Source of the DNA: Flavobacteriales bacterium
Lineage (GTDB): Bacteria; Bacteroidota; Bacteroidia; Flavobacteriales_D; CAJJDF01
DNA length: 64,000 nt
NCBI GenBank assembly: GCA_018609055.1
Contig: JABAYJ010000007.1
Coordinates: forward strand, 62,001 to 126,000
Reading direction: 5' to 3'
In this document: one piece after another, positions 8,847-17,490 of the stretch
Numbering within the stretch: the first letter of the stretch is position 1
Layout: each line of letters starts with the position of its first letter
Position numbers and translations under genes: made by a program
The notes under the pieces: model-generated
The model's database searches: none
Seen by the model: only the letters and a program-made list of their open reading frames with translations
Told to the model about the DNA's origin: nothing

Positions 8847-9351
8847 CTATTATCCATCGTGTGTTTACTGTTTTAGATTGTTAGTGTGGTTGCTCTTGGT
8901 TTGGTCATTAGTAATATCGTCAAACTCTAAGCTGTATAGAGCTTTGGCAAGGCAAGTATGAGTGACTATCGTCTTTTTAAATTTTGTATAAGAAACTAAG
9001 TAAGCAATTAGTTCTAAAGATACTACAATTGAAATAAGCACTAAATTTTGGATTACAAATTCCATGTTTATTACAAAAATGGAGATTAAACTTATTCCCC
9101 AGAAAAACATGTCTACATTGGAATCTAAAGTTCTAGTTCTCTCAGTATCAACTTTTAATTTTCTGGCAATTACTCCATCAAATACATTTGTTAATATTCC
9201 TAAAAGTAATAGAGATACAATTGTGTATCCTGAGTTTTCTGGATTAAAAAAAAGCAATTAAAGCTATAATTATTCCAAGTAATACTCTGGAGTATATTAA
9301 TATGATTGGTAATTTTTTCATGATTCAAAGTTTAGGTTTTTAATTCTCGTC

Positions 9352-9379
9352 AAAAAAGATTCCCGTTAAAGCGGGAATC
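9352..9379 (-). terminator. Rho-independent terminator (minus strand)
   Basis: An 8-bp GC-rich stem (GATTCCCG with CGGGAATC, 9358-9379) has a 6-nt loop and, read on the minus strand, is followed by six T. It ends transcription of the gene at 9419-10690. Confidence 0.9.
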
Positions 9380-9418
9380 GCTTTGTAGTTTTTAGCAGAA
9401 GTATTTCTTCATCTAATC

Positions 9419-10690
9419 TTATTGCCCTTTAGCATTAAATCCAAAGGATATACCAGCTCTAAAGCTTTTCTTTTGCATTACAGTAAATACATTAACTGGA
9501 ATATTTAAATCACCACTTCTAAGACTGAATCCTGCTCCAAATAAGAATCCTGCATTCAATTCTATATTTCCTCTAGAGTCTAGTCTTTTAAAAATATCGT
9601 TTGGATTTGGTTCACCTGATGTCCATTCTTTATTCAGTTTCCATTCTCCACCTTCATAATATCCTTGAGCCATTGTAGTTAAGCCAAATGTAGGCCCAAA
9701 AGCAAATTCAATTCCTGATTTGTTGTCTCTTAATCCGTGTAAAATTGTAAGTGATGGTAAAAACATTCCTTGTTCCAATCCTGTAACCGTAGGAATAAAC
9801 TCAAATAATCCTTGAACTCTTCCTTGATTCAAATACTGACGTTCAAATTGGTAACCAAATTGAAACATAGTTGGTGCAGCATCAAATCCACCTTTAGTTT
9901 CAGGTGATTTTAATATAGAAGCATTATCTCCAAATACATGTACAACTCCCATTCTTACACCAGATAAATTCAGTCTCTTAGTATTAGGATTGTTCTGTGC
10001 ACTTTCTCTACTATCTTCTTGGCTTATAAACATTTCCATTTGTTTATTTACTTCCAAGTCGTACATGTCTTGAAGCGTTATTAAAACCATGTTTTTAATT
10101 TGCTCAGGAATGTCTCTATATTCTCTTGAAATAGAACGAGAAATACGCCCTGTTTTCACATCAAATTCACGGAAAGAGATGATGTAATTGTTTCTGATAA
10201 GTTCAATGTAACCACTAAGCATTTTATCAGAACCAAGGATTTTTCCAACTTTTTCTAAACATTGAATACTATAGCATTCGTAGGATACTTCTCCGGATTT
10301 CTCTATTAACTTTTCTTTTTTAGTTGTTTCAATGTCATAAAATGCATTATCTATATTTGTAAGAACTTGTGCTCTTTTATTTGTAATAGAAGTGTCACTC
10401 ATTACATTAGATTTTAATGTTTTTCTGAATTCACCCTCATATACTTTGTAATTTTTAAGCTCTTCTTCTTTTAGGATATAGTTTATATCTTGATCGTAGC
10501 TAATATTATATAAACTCAGCTGATTCATTAAGTGCCTGGTTAAGTTACCAGCTTCTTTAGCACTTAAGTGTGCATTTCCCTTCACTTGAATATCTAATAC
10601 TGTACAAGTTTCTTTTAATTGTTCTTGAGAAAAAGTAAGATTACTAATTATTAATCCTGCTCCAATCATTATTCTTTTCATTGTTTTCAT
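9419..10690 (-). CDS. Secreted protein with predicted C-terminal barrel, unknown function
   Basis: The open frame reaches 10732, but the Met at 10690 is followed by KTMKRIMIGAGLIISN and a signal cleavage site near FSQ, so it is the likelier start (about 423 residues). Residues up to about 230 form a mixed alpha/beta domain with a segment (GSDKMLSGYIELIRNNYII, then FDVKTGRISRSISREY) reminiscent of CsgG/TolB-like periplasmic domains that sense or assemble at the outer membrane; that likeness is by eye only. From about 240 onward there are repeated barrel-like strands ending AGISFGFNAKGQ. It is transcribed alone, with its own terminator at 9352-9379. Confidence 0.6.
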   Translation of the reverse strand: MKTMKRIMIGAGLIISNLTFSQEQLKETCTVLDIQVKGNAHLSAKEAGNLTRHLMNQLSLYNISYDQDINYILKEEELKNYKVYEGEFRKTLKSNVMSDTSITNKRAQVLTNIDNAFYDIETTKKEKLIEKSGEVSYECYSIQCLEKVGKILGSDKMLSGYIELIRNNYIISFREFDVKTGRISRSISREYRDIPEQIKNMVLITLQDMYDLEVNKQMEMFISQEDSRESAQNNPNTKRLNLSGVRMGVVHVFGDNASILKSPETKGGFDAAPTMFQFGYQFERQYLNQGRVQGLFEFIPTVTGLEQGMFLPSLTILHGLRDNKSGIEFAFGPTFGLTTMAQGYYEGGEWKLNKEWTSGEPNPNDIFKRLDSRGNIELNAGFLFGAGFSLRSGDLNIPVNVFTVMQKKSFRAGISFGFNAKGQ

Positions 10691-10850
10691 AACTTTAGTT
10701 TTTGTGTTATTGATGAAACAAAATTGCGACAAACGGTTCCCATATAAAAAGGATAAAACAATATTTATGTACCTGAAATAGTTTGATTAATTTTAATTAA
10801 TAATTGATTAACAATATTTTACAGAAATAAAACTGACATTAAAAAGACTA

Positions 10851-11636
10851 TTGAGACGAACGAAAAAAAATAGAAAAAGTAAGAATCCATTTTGGATTCT
10901 GTTCTTATGGCTGTTAGGCACAGGGATTTTTGTCGCAAATGAGTATTATCCTTTGAGGCAAGTTTATGAGCAATTGTTCCCTATTCATTATAAGCGATAC
11001 ACTCAGTTTGGAATCAAAATTCCTACACAATACAAAGTCCATGGTATTGATGTATCGCACCATCAGGGACGAATTAACTGGAAAATGGTAAAGGGGATGA
11101 AGGATAAAGATATCCAACTAGACTTTGCTATTATTAAAGCCACAGAGGGTTTGTCACATAAAGACACTAGATTCGATTATAATTGGAAAAACGCTAAAAA
11201 GGAAAAACTAATAAGAGGAGCCTATCATTATTTTAGACCACATATAAAAGGAGAGCAACAAGCAAACCATTTTATTAGAAATGTAAAACTCACCAAAGGA
11301 GATTTTCCTCCAGTAATTGATGTAGAAGAAAAAGGAAATATTTCCTCAGCTCTTTTGATGAAAGGAATAATGAAATTTGCTAAACAAATAGAATCACATT
11401 ATGGAGTAAAACCTATTATATATACCTATCACGATTTCTACAAACAAAATTTTGATGATTCCTTTAAAGATTATACCCTTTGGATAGCTCATTACCATGT
11501 TCGCAAACCAAATAATAAGCAATGGAATTTTTGGCAACATAGTGATAGAGGAAAAGTATCTGGGATTAATACACCAGTTGATTTCAATGTATTTAATAGA
11601 AGTTTAGAAGAAATGAAAGAAAGATTGATTAAATAA
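10851..11636 (+). CDS. GH25 family lysozyme, membrane-anchored
   Basis: Glycoside hydrolase family 25 enzymes cleave the muramic acid bond of peptidoglycan. Visible hallmarks are GIDVSHHQG (about 65-73), FAIIKATEG, GAYHYFRP, the catalytic acidic cluster VIDVEEKG, WIAHYHV and FWQHSDRG...VDFNVF at the end. The N terminus is very basic, with one membrane segment (about 13-30), so the enzyme should face the periplasm while anchored in the inner membrane. No ATG precedes it; TTG at 10851 is the best start. It may act in wall turnover or competition. Confidence 0.88.
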   Translation: MRRTKKNRKSKNPFWILFLWLLGTGIFVANEYYPLRQVYEQLFPIHYKRYTQFGIKIPTQYKVHGIDVSHHQGRINWKMVKGMKDKDIQLDFAIIKATEGLSHKDTRFDYNWKNAKKEKLIRGAYHYFRPHIKGEQQANHFIRNVKLTKGDFPPVIDVEEKGNISSALLMKGIMKFAKQIESHYGVKPIIYTYHDFYKQNFDDSFKDYTLWIAHYHVRKPNNKQWNFWQHSDRGKVSGINTPVDFNVFNRSLEEMKERLIK

Positions 11637-11655
11637 ATTTTTATAACAAATTTCT

Positions 11656-11663
11656 TACTTTTG
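11656..11663 (+). promoter_or_regulatory. -7 promoter element of tatD
   Basis: TACTTTTG matches TAnnTTTG and is followed by CACC and the ATG at 11668, only 4 nt away, implying a nearly leaderless mRNA. Confidence 0.6.
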
Positions 11664-11667
11664 CACC

Positions 11668-12438
11668 ATGATATTAACTGATACCCACACACACTTATAC
11701 GCCAATCAATTTGATGAGGATAGAGAACAAGTAATTCAAAACTGCTTTGATGACGGTATTTCGCGTTTGTTTTTGCCAAACATTGATAAAAGTTCGGTAG
11801 ATGGTATGATGAAGTTAGTAGAGCAATATCCTGAAAATTGTTTTCCAATGATTGGGATTCATCCTTGCTCAGTTAACGAAAACTGGAAACAAGAATTGGA
11901 TGAGTATAAAGAACTCCTTAAGAAAGAGAAGTTTTACGCAATAGGAGAGATAGGAATTGATTTGTATTGGGATAAAACAACTCAAGGAATTCAAGAAGAA
12001 GCCTTTGAAGCCCAAATAATATTAGCTAAAGAATTAAAGTTACCAATTGTAATTCACGCTAGAGATTCATTTGATGAGATTTTTGCCATTGTGGATAAAC
12101 ACAATGACGAAAATTTAACTGGAATCTTTCACTGTTTTAATGGAACAATAGAACAGGCTAATAAAATCATTAATTATGGAGGTTTTAAATTAGGAATAGG
12201 TGGGGTGGTTACTTTTAAAAATGCAGGAGTAGACAAAGTTGTGAAGCAAATTCCTTTGGAACACTTAGTTTTAGAAACTGATTCACCTTATTTAGCTCCA
12301 CATCCCAACAGAGGAAAGAGAAACGAATCTACTTACTTAACTCTTATTGCTCAAAAAGTAGCAGATCTACATGAGGTTTCTCTAGAGGAAATAGCAAATG
12401 TAACTACAAGTAATAGTAAAGAAGTTTTTGGAATTTAA
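11668..12438 (+). CDS. tatD: TatD family metal-dependent hydrolase (DNase)
   Basis: The 256-residue protein is full length for TatD, a TIM-barrel metallo-hydrolase with 3'-exonuclease activity in characterised members. Metal-ligand motifs are all present: THTHLY at the N terminus (D5-T-H-T-H), GEIGIDLYWD (the Glu), PIVIHARDSFDE, FHCFNG and LVLETDSPYLAPHPNRGKRN. The short distance from the promoter element to the ATG decides the start. It lies between the lysozyme and thioredoxin-fold genes on the same strand, with its own promoter. Confidence 0.92.
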   Translation: MILTDTHTHLYANQFDEDREQVIQNCFDDGISRLFLPNIDKSSVDGMMKLVEQYPENCFPMIGIHPCSVNENWKQELDEYKELLKKEKFYAIGEIGIDLYWDKTTQGIQEEAFEAQIILAKELKLPIVIHARDSFDEIFAIVDKHNDENLTGIFHCFNGTIEQANKIINYGGFKLGIGGVVTFKNAGVDKVVKQIPLEHLVLETDSPYLAPHPNRGKRNESTYLTLIAQKVADLHEVSLEEIANVTTSNSKEVFGI

Positions 12439-12524
12439 GTTTTGGAACAACTTTTGTAAGTATTTGAGCGTATTAAAGACTATTAAATTATTGTTATTAG
12501 AATTAACAATTTTAGAGATATTAG

Positions 12525-12532
12525 TATATTTG
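12525..12532 (+). promoter_or_regulatory. -7 promoter element of the thioredoxin-fold gene
   Basis: TATATTTG matches TAnnTTTG exactly and lies 22 nt upstream of the ATG at 12555. Confidence 0.5.
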
Positions 12533-12554
12533 AATTAAGAAAAAATAAAAAAGC

Positions 12555-13103
12555 ATGAAAAAATATAGTTTATTAATTGCATTGGCAATAGTTATAGGAG
12601 CAGTATCTTCTAGTTTTATCTTTGCAGACAAAACAAATGAAGAAGTAACAATCTCAGAAGTTGTAGATCAATCAGGATTAGAATGGTTTAGTGATTTTCA
12701 AAAAGCAAATGAAGTTTCGAAAAAAACAGGGAAACCAATTTTTGGATTCTTTACAGGAAGTGATTGGTGTGGTTGGTGTACAAGACTAAAGCAAAATGTA
12801 TTTTCTAAAGCAGCATTTATCAAATGGGCAAAAGAAGAAGTAATTTTATTAGAATTAGATTTCCCAAGAAGAACTCAATTGCCAGCAAACATTGTTAAGC
12901 AAAACAGAGAGTTGGCTCAGCTATTTAAAGTTAGAGGATACCCAACAGTATGGATATTTAATACTGTAAAGAATGCACAAACAAAGCAAGTAAGCATTAA
13001 TGCTTGGGGAAGTACCGGTTACCCTCAAGGTGCAGTTGCAGGGAAAGAAGAATTGAAGTTTTTGGCAGATATGGAAAGGATATTTGCAACTCAAAAAAAG
13101 TAA
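12555..13103 (+). CDS. Exported thioredoxin-fold protein
   Basis: The 182-residue protein starts with an N-terminal hydrophobic segment (residues 4-25) serving as signal peptide or anchor. The thioredoxin-like domain has its CxxC site in GSDWCGWCTRLK (about residues 73-80) and the cis-Pro region FKVRGYPTVWIF. This matches the thioredoxin_7/DUF255-like group of periplasmic thiol-disulfide proteins. The likely role is disulfide exchange outside the cytoplasm; the partner is unknown. It is followed by a separately promoted CHR transporter gene. Confidence 0.82.
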   Translation: MKKYSLLIALAIVIGAVSSSFIFADKTNEEVTISEVVDQSGLEWFSDFQKANEVSKKTGKPIFGFFTGSDWCGWCTRLKQNVFSKAAFIKWAKEEVILLELDFPRRTQLPANIVKQNRELAQLFKVRGYPTVWIFNTVKNAQTKQVSINAWGSTGYPQGAVAGKEELKFLADMERIFATQKK

Positions 13104-13146
13104 CATTAATTTAATATTAGATTAGTAATCTTTTTTCATAGTTTCC

Positions 13147-13154
13147 TATCTTTG
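13147..13154 (+). promoter_or_regulatory. -7 promoter element of the CHR transporter gene
   Basis: TATCTTTG matches TAnnTTTG; the ATG at 13160 is 5 nt downstream. Confidence 0.6.
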
Positions 13155-13159
13155 GAATC

Positions 13160-14320
13160 ATGAAAAACAAAGGAAATATTTCGGAAATAGCTCAAGTTTT
13201 TTTTAAACTTGGGCTATTTGCTTTTGGAGGCCCAGCTGCCCATGTTGCTATGATGCAAGATGAAATTGTAGAAAAAAGAAAATGGATGGATCGCCAACAT
13301 TTTCTTGATTTAATGGGAGCAACAAACCTTATTCCTGGTCCAAATTCTACCGAAATGACCATGCATTGTGGGTATACTCGTGGAGGAGTTTTAGGATTGT
13401 TTGTTGCAGGATTTTGTTTCATATTCCCTGCAGTTGTTCTTACAGGTTTCTTAGCCTATTTATATGTTCAATTTGGAGAAGTTCCACAAATAGAACAATT
13501 CGTTTATGGAATTAAGCCAGCAGTATTAGCAATCATTGCGGGAGCAGTTCTTAAGCTGGGTAAAAAAGCTGTTAAGAATTGGCAACTTGCAATATTGGGT
13601 GTTTTAGTAATAATAGCTTCTGGATTTTTGGGAGTTAGTGAAATCTTAGCATTATTAGGAGCAGGCTTGTTAGGAGCTATATTCTTTTATTTTCAAGACG
13701 ATTCACGCAAGAAAATTGAAATAAAGCAACTACTTCCCTTAGTAGTAGCAAATACATCAACAGCAGTAATTGCTAAATCGTTATTACCAGCAATGAAAAT
13801 TTTCTGGATTTTCCTTAAGGTTGGAGCTGTATTGTATGGAAGTGGATATGTGCTTTTTGCTTATTTAGAGAATGAATTAGTTGCTACTGGTTACATGACA
13901 ATGCCAGCTTTGCTAGATGCAATTGCTGTTGGTCAGTTTACGCCAGGCCCTGTACTTTCAACAGCAACTTTTGTTGGATATCAATTAGGTGGTTTTTGGG
14001 GAGCTGTAGCAGCTTCTGTAGGGATATTTCTTCCTTCTTTCTTATTCGTTTGGATGTTGAATCCTTTAGTTAAAAAAATGAGAGGTTCTAAGTTTTTAGG
14101 TTTCTTTTTAGACTCGGTAAATGTAGCTGCAGTAGGAGTTATGCTAGCCGTATTATTTACAATGAGTACTAGTATTTTATTTGCCGATTGGGTTCCAGAA
14201 TGGAGAGCAATTGTAATTGCAGTACTAGGGTTCTTCTTTGTTTTTGGTCCTAAAAAGCTAAATTCTATGTGGATTGTACTTGGAGGTGGAGTTTTAGGCT
14301 ATTTATTAAGTTTGGTTTAG
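13160..14320 (+). CDS. chrA: Chromate transporter family (CHR) protein
   Basis: The 386-residue integral membrane protein has two homologous CHR halves. The first carries FKLGLFAFGGPAAHVAMM, then NLIPGPNSTEM; the second carries FLKVGAVLYGSGYVLF, then AVGQFTPGPVLSTATF. The paired PGP motifs are the family signature. Characterised members export chromate, but many CHR proteins have unknown physiological anions, so the substrate is uncertain. The gene is single, with its own near-leaderless promoter and no regulator beside it. Confidence 0.88.
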   Translation: MKNKGNISEIAQVFFKLGLFAFGGPAAHVAMMQDEIVEKRKWMDRQHFLDLMGATNLIPGPNSTEMTMHCGYTRGGVLGLFVAGFCFIFPAVVLTGFLAYLYVQFGEVPQIEQFVYGIKPAVLAIIAGAVLKLGKKAVKNWQLAILGVLVIIASGFLGVSEILALLGAGLLGAIFFYFQDDSRKKIEIKQLLPLVVANTSTAVIAKSLLPAMKIFWIFLKVGAVLYGSGYVLFAYLENELVATGYMTMPALLDAIAVGQFTPGPVLSTATFVGYQLGGFWGAVAASVGIFLPSFLFVWMLNPLVKKMRGSKFLGFFLDSVNVAAVGVMLAVLFTMSTSILFADWVPEWRAIVIAVLGFFFVFGPKKLNSMWIVLGGGVLGYLLSLV

Positions 14321-14421
14321 GATTAATTTTTACCTATTTTTAATTTTATTAATTGATTATTTCAATTAATAAATCAGCAAAAAGTAAAATAAATTATACC
14401 ATAATATTAAAATCAATTAAG

Positions 14422-15396
14422 ATGAAAAAATCTATTCAATTAGCTATCCTATTATTTATAAGTAGTATAGCAATATCACAAACAAAATTAAGCCTAAAAA
14501 TTAATCATAAATTAGGAGCTAACGCCTTTGCTTATAATTCACAAACAACTAATAATTTAGGTAATTCACTAGACTTTGTAAGACTAGAATATTACTTAAC
14601 TGTAGTTTCTGTAACTCATGATGGAGGAACTGTAACACCAATAAACAGAGTGTTTCTTGTGAATGCAGGAACAACTCTTTTAGATTCTTTAACTACATTA
14701 AATATTACCACTTTAGAAAAAGTAACAATTGCAGTAGGAGTGGATCCTTCTTTAAATCACCTAGACCCATCAGTACTTTCTTCTGCTAATCCTTTGTCTC
14801 CTAAATCGCCAAGTATGCACTGGGGTTGGACTCCTGGGTATAGATTTACAGCAATTGAAGGAACTAGTTTTGGAATTACACCAAATAGAGTTTTCGAAAT
14901 TCATTCATTAGGTGATGTTAGTTATTTCTATTCAACTATTAACACTGCTGGAATTAGTGGAACTGGAGAAAAAACAATTGAACTAAATGCAGATTACCTA
15001 GAGTCGATAAGAGATATTGATGTAACAAATGGTCCATTAATTCATGGTGAAGCTACATTAAACAAGAAGAATCTTGAAAATTTTAGAGACCATGTTTTTA
15101 CTTCAATTGAGGGAAATCCATCTGTAGGAGTTAAAATGGAAGAAAGAGAAACTATTGACTTCACTATTTCTCCAAACCCAACAACAGAGAATGATAACAT
15201 CACTATTTCTTTTGTAAAAGAATACCAAAACCTGTCAATAGTAATAATAGATATGGCAGGTAGATTAGTGTTAGAACAGAATATTAATTCAACTTCTATC
15301 CAATTAAGTAACTTATCACAAGGAACTTATATTTGTTCAGTTAAAAATGGAGAATCTTACACTCTAGTAAGTAGAAAGTTTATTGTTAATAAATAA
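14422..15396 (+). CDS. MbnP-family protein with T9SS sorting domain
   Basis: An in-frame ATG at 14353 exists, but the one at 14422 begins the signal peptide (MKKSIQLAILLFISSIAIS), so I choose it (about 324 residues). The mature part resembles the MbnP family: NHKLGANAF near the start, RLEYYLTVVSVT and the strongly conserved SPSMHWGWTPGYRF. In methanotrophs MbnP is a copper-binding partner of the MauG-like di-heme enzyme MbnH. The C-terminal 75 residues are a T9SS tail (ISPNPTTENDNITIS and onward), so export to the surface is expected. Two di-heme peroxidase genes follow directly, 8 and 13 nt apart, making an operon-like trio. Confidence 0.75.
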   Translation: MKKSIQLAILLFISSIAISQTKLSLKINHKLGANAFAYNSQTTNNLGNSLDFVRLEYYLTVVSVTHDGGTVTPINRVFLVNAGTTLLDSLTTLNITTLEKVTIAVGVDPSLNHLDPSVLSSANPLSPKSPSMHWGWTPGYRFTAIEGTSFGITPNRVFEIHSLGDVSYFYSTINTAGISGTGEKTIELNADYLESIRDIDVTNGPLIHGEATLNKKNLENFRDHVFTSIEGNPSVGVKMEERETIDFTISPNPTTENDNITISFVKEYQNLSIVIIDMAGRLVLEQNINSTSIQLSNLSQGTYICSVKNGESYTLVSRKFIVNK

Positions 15397-15404
15397 TTTA
15401 GATC

Positions 15405-16496
15405 ATTAAAAAGAAAGCACTATTAATAGTAAGTGTAGTTTCTTTGGTTTATTTTATCTCTTGTAAAAAAGAAAGTGAATTTATTCCATATGAAATTAAA
15501 CACGACACATCACTTTATAACTTTAGTTATCAAGGATTAACTCCGCCATCAATACCTATTGATAATCAACTAACCAACCAAGGTGTAAAACTGGGTAGAA
15601 TGTTGTTTTATGACAAACAGCTATCTAAAGATGGAACATTATCTTGTAGTTCATGTCACAAACAGGAAACTGGTTTCTCTGACACCAATAGATTTTCTAT
15701 AGGGATTCTAGGTTTACCAGGTGGAAGACAAGCTATGGCAACAGTGAATATGCTTTGGAATGAAAACCAATTCTTTTGGGATGGGCGTTCTAATTTACTG
15801 AGAGATCAATCGCTAATGCCAATTCAAGATTCTCTGGAGATGCACGAAACTTTACCAAATGTAATTGCTAAACTAAAGTCTTCTTACGTTTATAAAAACC
15901 AGTTTATGAGAGCTTTTGGCTCAGAAACTATAAACTCGGTTAAAGTATCGCTAGCTCTTGAGCAGTTTATGAATTCTATTGTATCAAACAACAGTAAGTT
16001 CGATAAAGAGGAACGAGGAGAATATGCTTACACTGCATCAGAACAAAGAGGAAAGAATTTGTTTTACACAGAGTATAATGCATTTTTCCCAAATACATCT
16101 GGAGCAGATTGTGCTCATTGTCATTCTGGAGCAAACTTCGAAAACGACAATTACATGAATAATGGGTTAGATTCGGACGCAAACATAAGTGATGATGGAA
16201 GAGAAGATGCTACAGGAGATCCTGCTGACAAAGGAAAATTCAAAGTTACTTCTTTAAGGAATATAGAGTTAACTCCACCTTACATGCATGATGGACGATT
16301 TAATACTTTAGAACAAGTTGTGAATCATTATAACGGTCATTTAGAGTTTTCTACTACTATTGACCCAGCTTTGGAAGCAACAAGAGCAACAGGCTTATTT
16401 CTGACAGCTCAAGATAAGACTGATTTAGTCAACTTCTTAAAAGCACTAACAGATACAGAATTAGCAACTGATGAAAGGTATAGTTCTCCATTCTAA
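15405..16496 (+). CDS. Di-heme cytochrome c peroxidase/MauG-type lipoprotein, ATT start
   Basis: Two CxxCH haem sites, CSSCHKQETGFSD and CAHCHSGANF, with SLRNIELTPPYMHDGR and a C-terminal LVNFLKALT, define the bacterial di-heme peroxidase (CcpA/MauG/MbnH) family. The first legal start codon in frame (TTG, 15444) leaves a signal peptide far too short. Reading from ATT at 15405 gives KKKALLIVSVVSLVYFISC, a perfect lipoprotein signal with the lipobox Cys at residue 21, so I take ATT as the start, or as a damaged ATG. It lies 8 nt after the MbnP-like gene. The substrate is probably that protein or peroxide. Confidence 0.8.
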   Translation: MKKKALLIVSVVSLVYFISCKKESEFIPYEIKHDTSLYNFSYQGLTPPSIPIDNQLTNQGVKLGRMLFYDKQLSKDGTLSCSSCHKQETGFSDTNRFSIGILGLPGGRQAMATVNMLWNENQFFWDGRSNLLRDQSLMPIQDSLEMHETLPNVIAKLKSSYVYKNQFMRAFGSETINSVKVSLALEQFMNSIVSNNSKFDKEERGEYAYTASEQRGKNLFYTEYNAFFPNTSGADCAHCHSGANFENDNYMNNGLDSDANISDDGREDATGDPADKGKFKVTSLRNIELTPPYMHDGRFNTLEQVVNHYNGHLEFSTTIDPALEATRATGLFLTAQDKTDLVNFLKALTDTELATDERYSSPF

Positions 16497-16509
16497 TAAA
16501 CATATCAAT

Positions 16510-17490
16510 TTGAAGAAAAAAGGAGTAGTTATTGGAATTTTAGCACTCCTTCTTTTTTCATGTTTACTATCTAAAAAAACAGCTTTTATTAGTAAAGAGT
16601 TTAGTTTACCTGAAATGGTGTATGAGACTGAAAACCAAATTACAAAAGAAAGAATAGCATTAGGGAAGAAACTGTTTTTTGATCCAGTTTTTTCTATTGA
16701 TTCTTCGATAAGTTGTGCTAGTTGTCACAAACCAAAATATGCATTTAGCGACACGGTAAAGTTTAGTCCAGGAGTATTTAATAGACCCGGAATAAGAAAC
16801 ACACCAAGTCTTATGAACATTGGGTTTCATCCTTATTTTTTGAGAGAAGGAAGTGTTCCTACTATTGAAATGCAAGCCTTAATTCCAATTCAAGAAAAGA
16901 ATGAGTTCGCACATAATATTGTGGAGATTTCTAAAAAAATTCAACAGATTCCTGAATATGTTACAATGAGTAAAGTTGCATATGATCGAGAACCCGACCA
17001 TTATGTTATTACTAGAGCCTTGGGAGTTTTTCAGAGAACATTGATAAGTAAATCCAGTAAATTCGATTCCTACATGGATGGAAAAGTTAAACTAACTAAG
17101 TCGGAGAAGAATGGAATGGCTATTTTCTTTGGAGAAAAAGGAAACTGCTCAAGTTGTCACGGAGGATTTAATTTCACTAGCTATAAACTCACAAACAATG
17201 GTTTGAATGAGAACTATGAGGATGTTGGTCGAATGAGAGCAACCAAAGATTCAGCAGATTTATCCATATTTAAAACTCCATCTTTAAGGAATATAGAAGT
17301 CACATCACCTTACATGCATGATGGTAGTATGGTTTCAATCGAAGAAGTAGTGAGTCATTACAATTCAGGTGGAAAAAATCATGTAAATAAAGATTCATTA
17401 ATTAAGCCTTTACACTTATCAAATTCTGAAAAAGCAGATTTGGTTTTGTTTCTAAAAACCTTAACTGATGAGGCTTTTGTTGAGAATTAA
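16510..17490 (+). CDS. Second di-heme cytochrome c peroxidase/MauG-type lipoprotein
   Basis: The frame is open from 16471, overlapping the preceding gene by 26 nt, but TTG at 16510 starts MKKKGVVIGILALLLFSC, a lipoprotein signal, and lies 13 nt past the previous stop. Haem sites are CASCHKPKYAFSD and CSSCHGGFNF, followed by SLRNIEVTSPYMHDGS and LVLFLKTLTDE. It shares the family of the gene at 15405 but is clearly diverged, not a recent copy. It should be lipid-anchored, transferring electrons or oxidising equivalents in the periplasm. Its end overlaps the convergent SDR gene by 4 nt. Confidence 0.85.
   Translation: MKKKGVVIGILALLLFSCLLSKKTAFISKEFSLPEMVYETENQITKERIALGKKLFFDPVFSIDSSISCASCHKPKYAFSDTVKFSPGVFNRPGIRNTPSLMNIGFHPYFLREGSVPTIEMQALIPIQEKNEFAHNIVEISKKIQQIPEYVTMSKVAYDREPDHYVITRALGVFQRTLISKSSKFDSYMDGKVKLTKSEKNGMAIFFGEKGNCSSCHGGFNFTSYKLTNNGLNENYEDVGRMRATKDSADLSIFKTPSLRNIEVTSPYMHDGSMVSIEEVVSHYNSGGKNHVNKDSLIKPLHLSNSEKADLVLFLKTLTDEAFVEN

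Larger units (their letters stand above)
8291..8936. other. Inserted segment interrupting the phosphatidyltransferase gene
   Basis: If these 646 bp are removed, the two halves of the gene join in frame (CTA-TGG). The segment holds one small minus-strand gene (8349-8813) and short flanks. I found no transposase, no clear terminal inverted repeats and no target-site duplication at the inferred ends, so the mechanism is unknown. Exact end points are inferred from protein continuity and could be off by a few codons. Confidence 0.6.
8102..9321 (-). pseudogene. Broken CDP-alcohol phosphatidyltransferase gene, split and frameshifted
   Basis: The minus-strand ATG at 9319-9321 begins MKKLPIILIYSRVLLG, typical for this membrane family. 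A run of eight A (plus strand, 9246-9253) puts the frame out: with seven the frame joins the following segment, with eight it hits TAA. The next segment carries the family active-site motif DGVIARKLKVDTERTRTLD plus SNVD (D-G-x2-A-R-x8-x-x3-D-x3-D, the usual Gly being Thr) and membrane helices up to CLAKAL (8937). The family's C-terminal end resumes at 8290 (WSILLLLFLSELVL), includes SRLEIILILSIAKQW and DIPSV, and stops at 8102-8104. The 646 bp between are foreign to the gene. Intact members make phospholipids from CDP-diacylglycerol. Confidence 0.8.

Noticed and set aside
11492..11848. 118-codon minus-strand frame over the lysozyme and tatD genes
   Set aside because: It lies antisense to two well-supported genes, has no signal or family and is a shadow frame; the same holds for similar frames inside gyrA, recN, dnaX and clpC.
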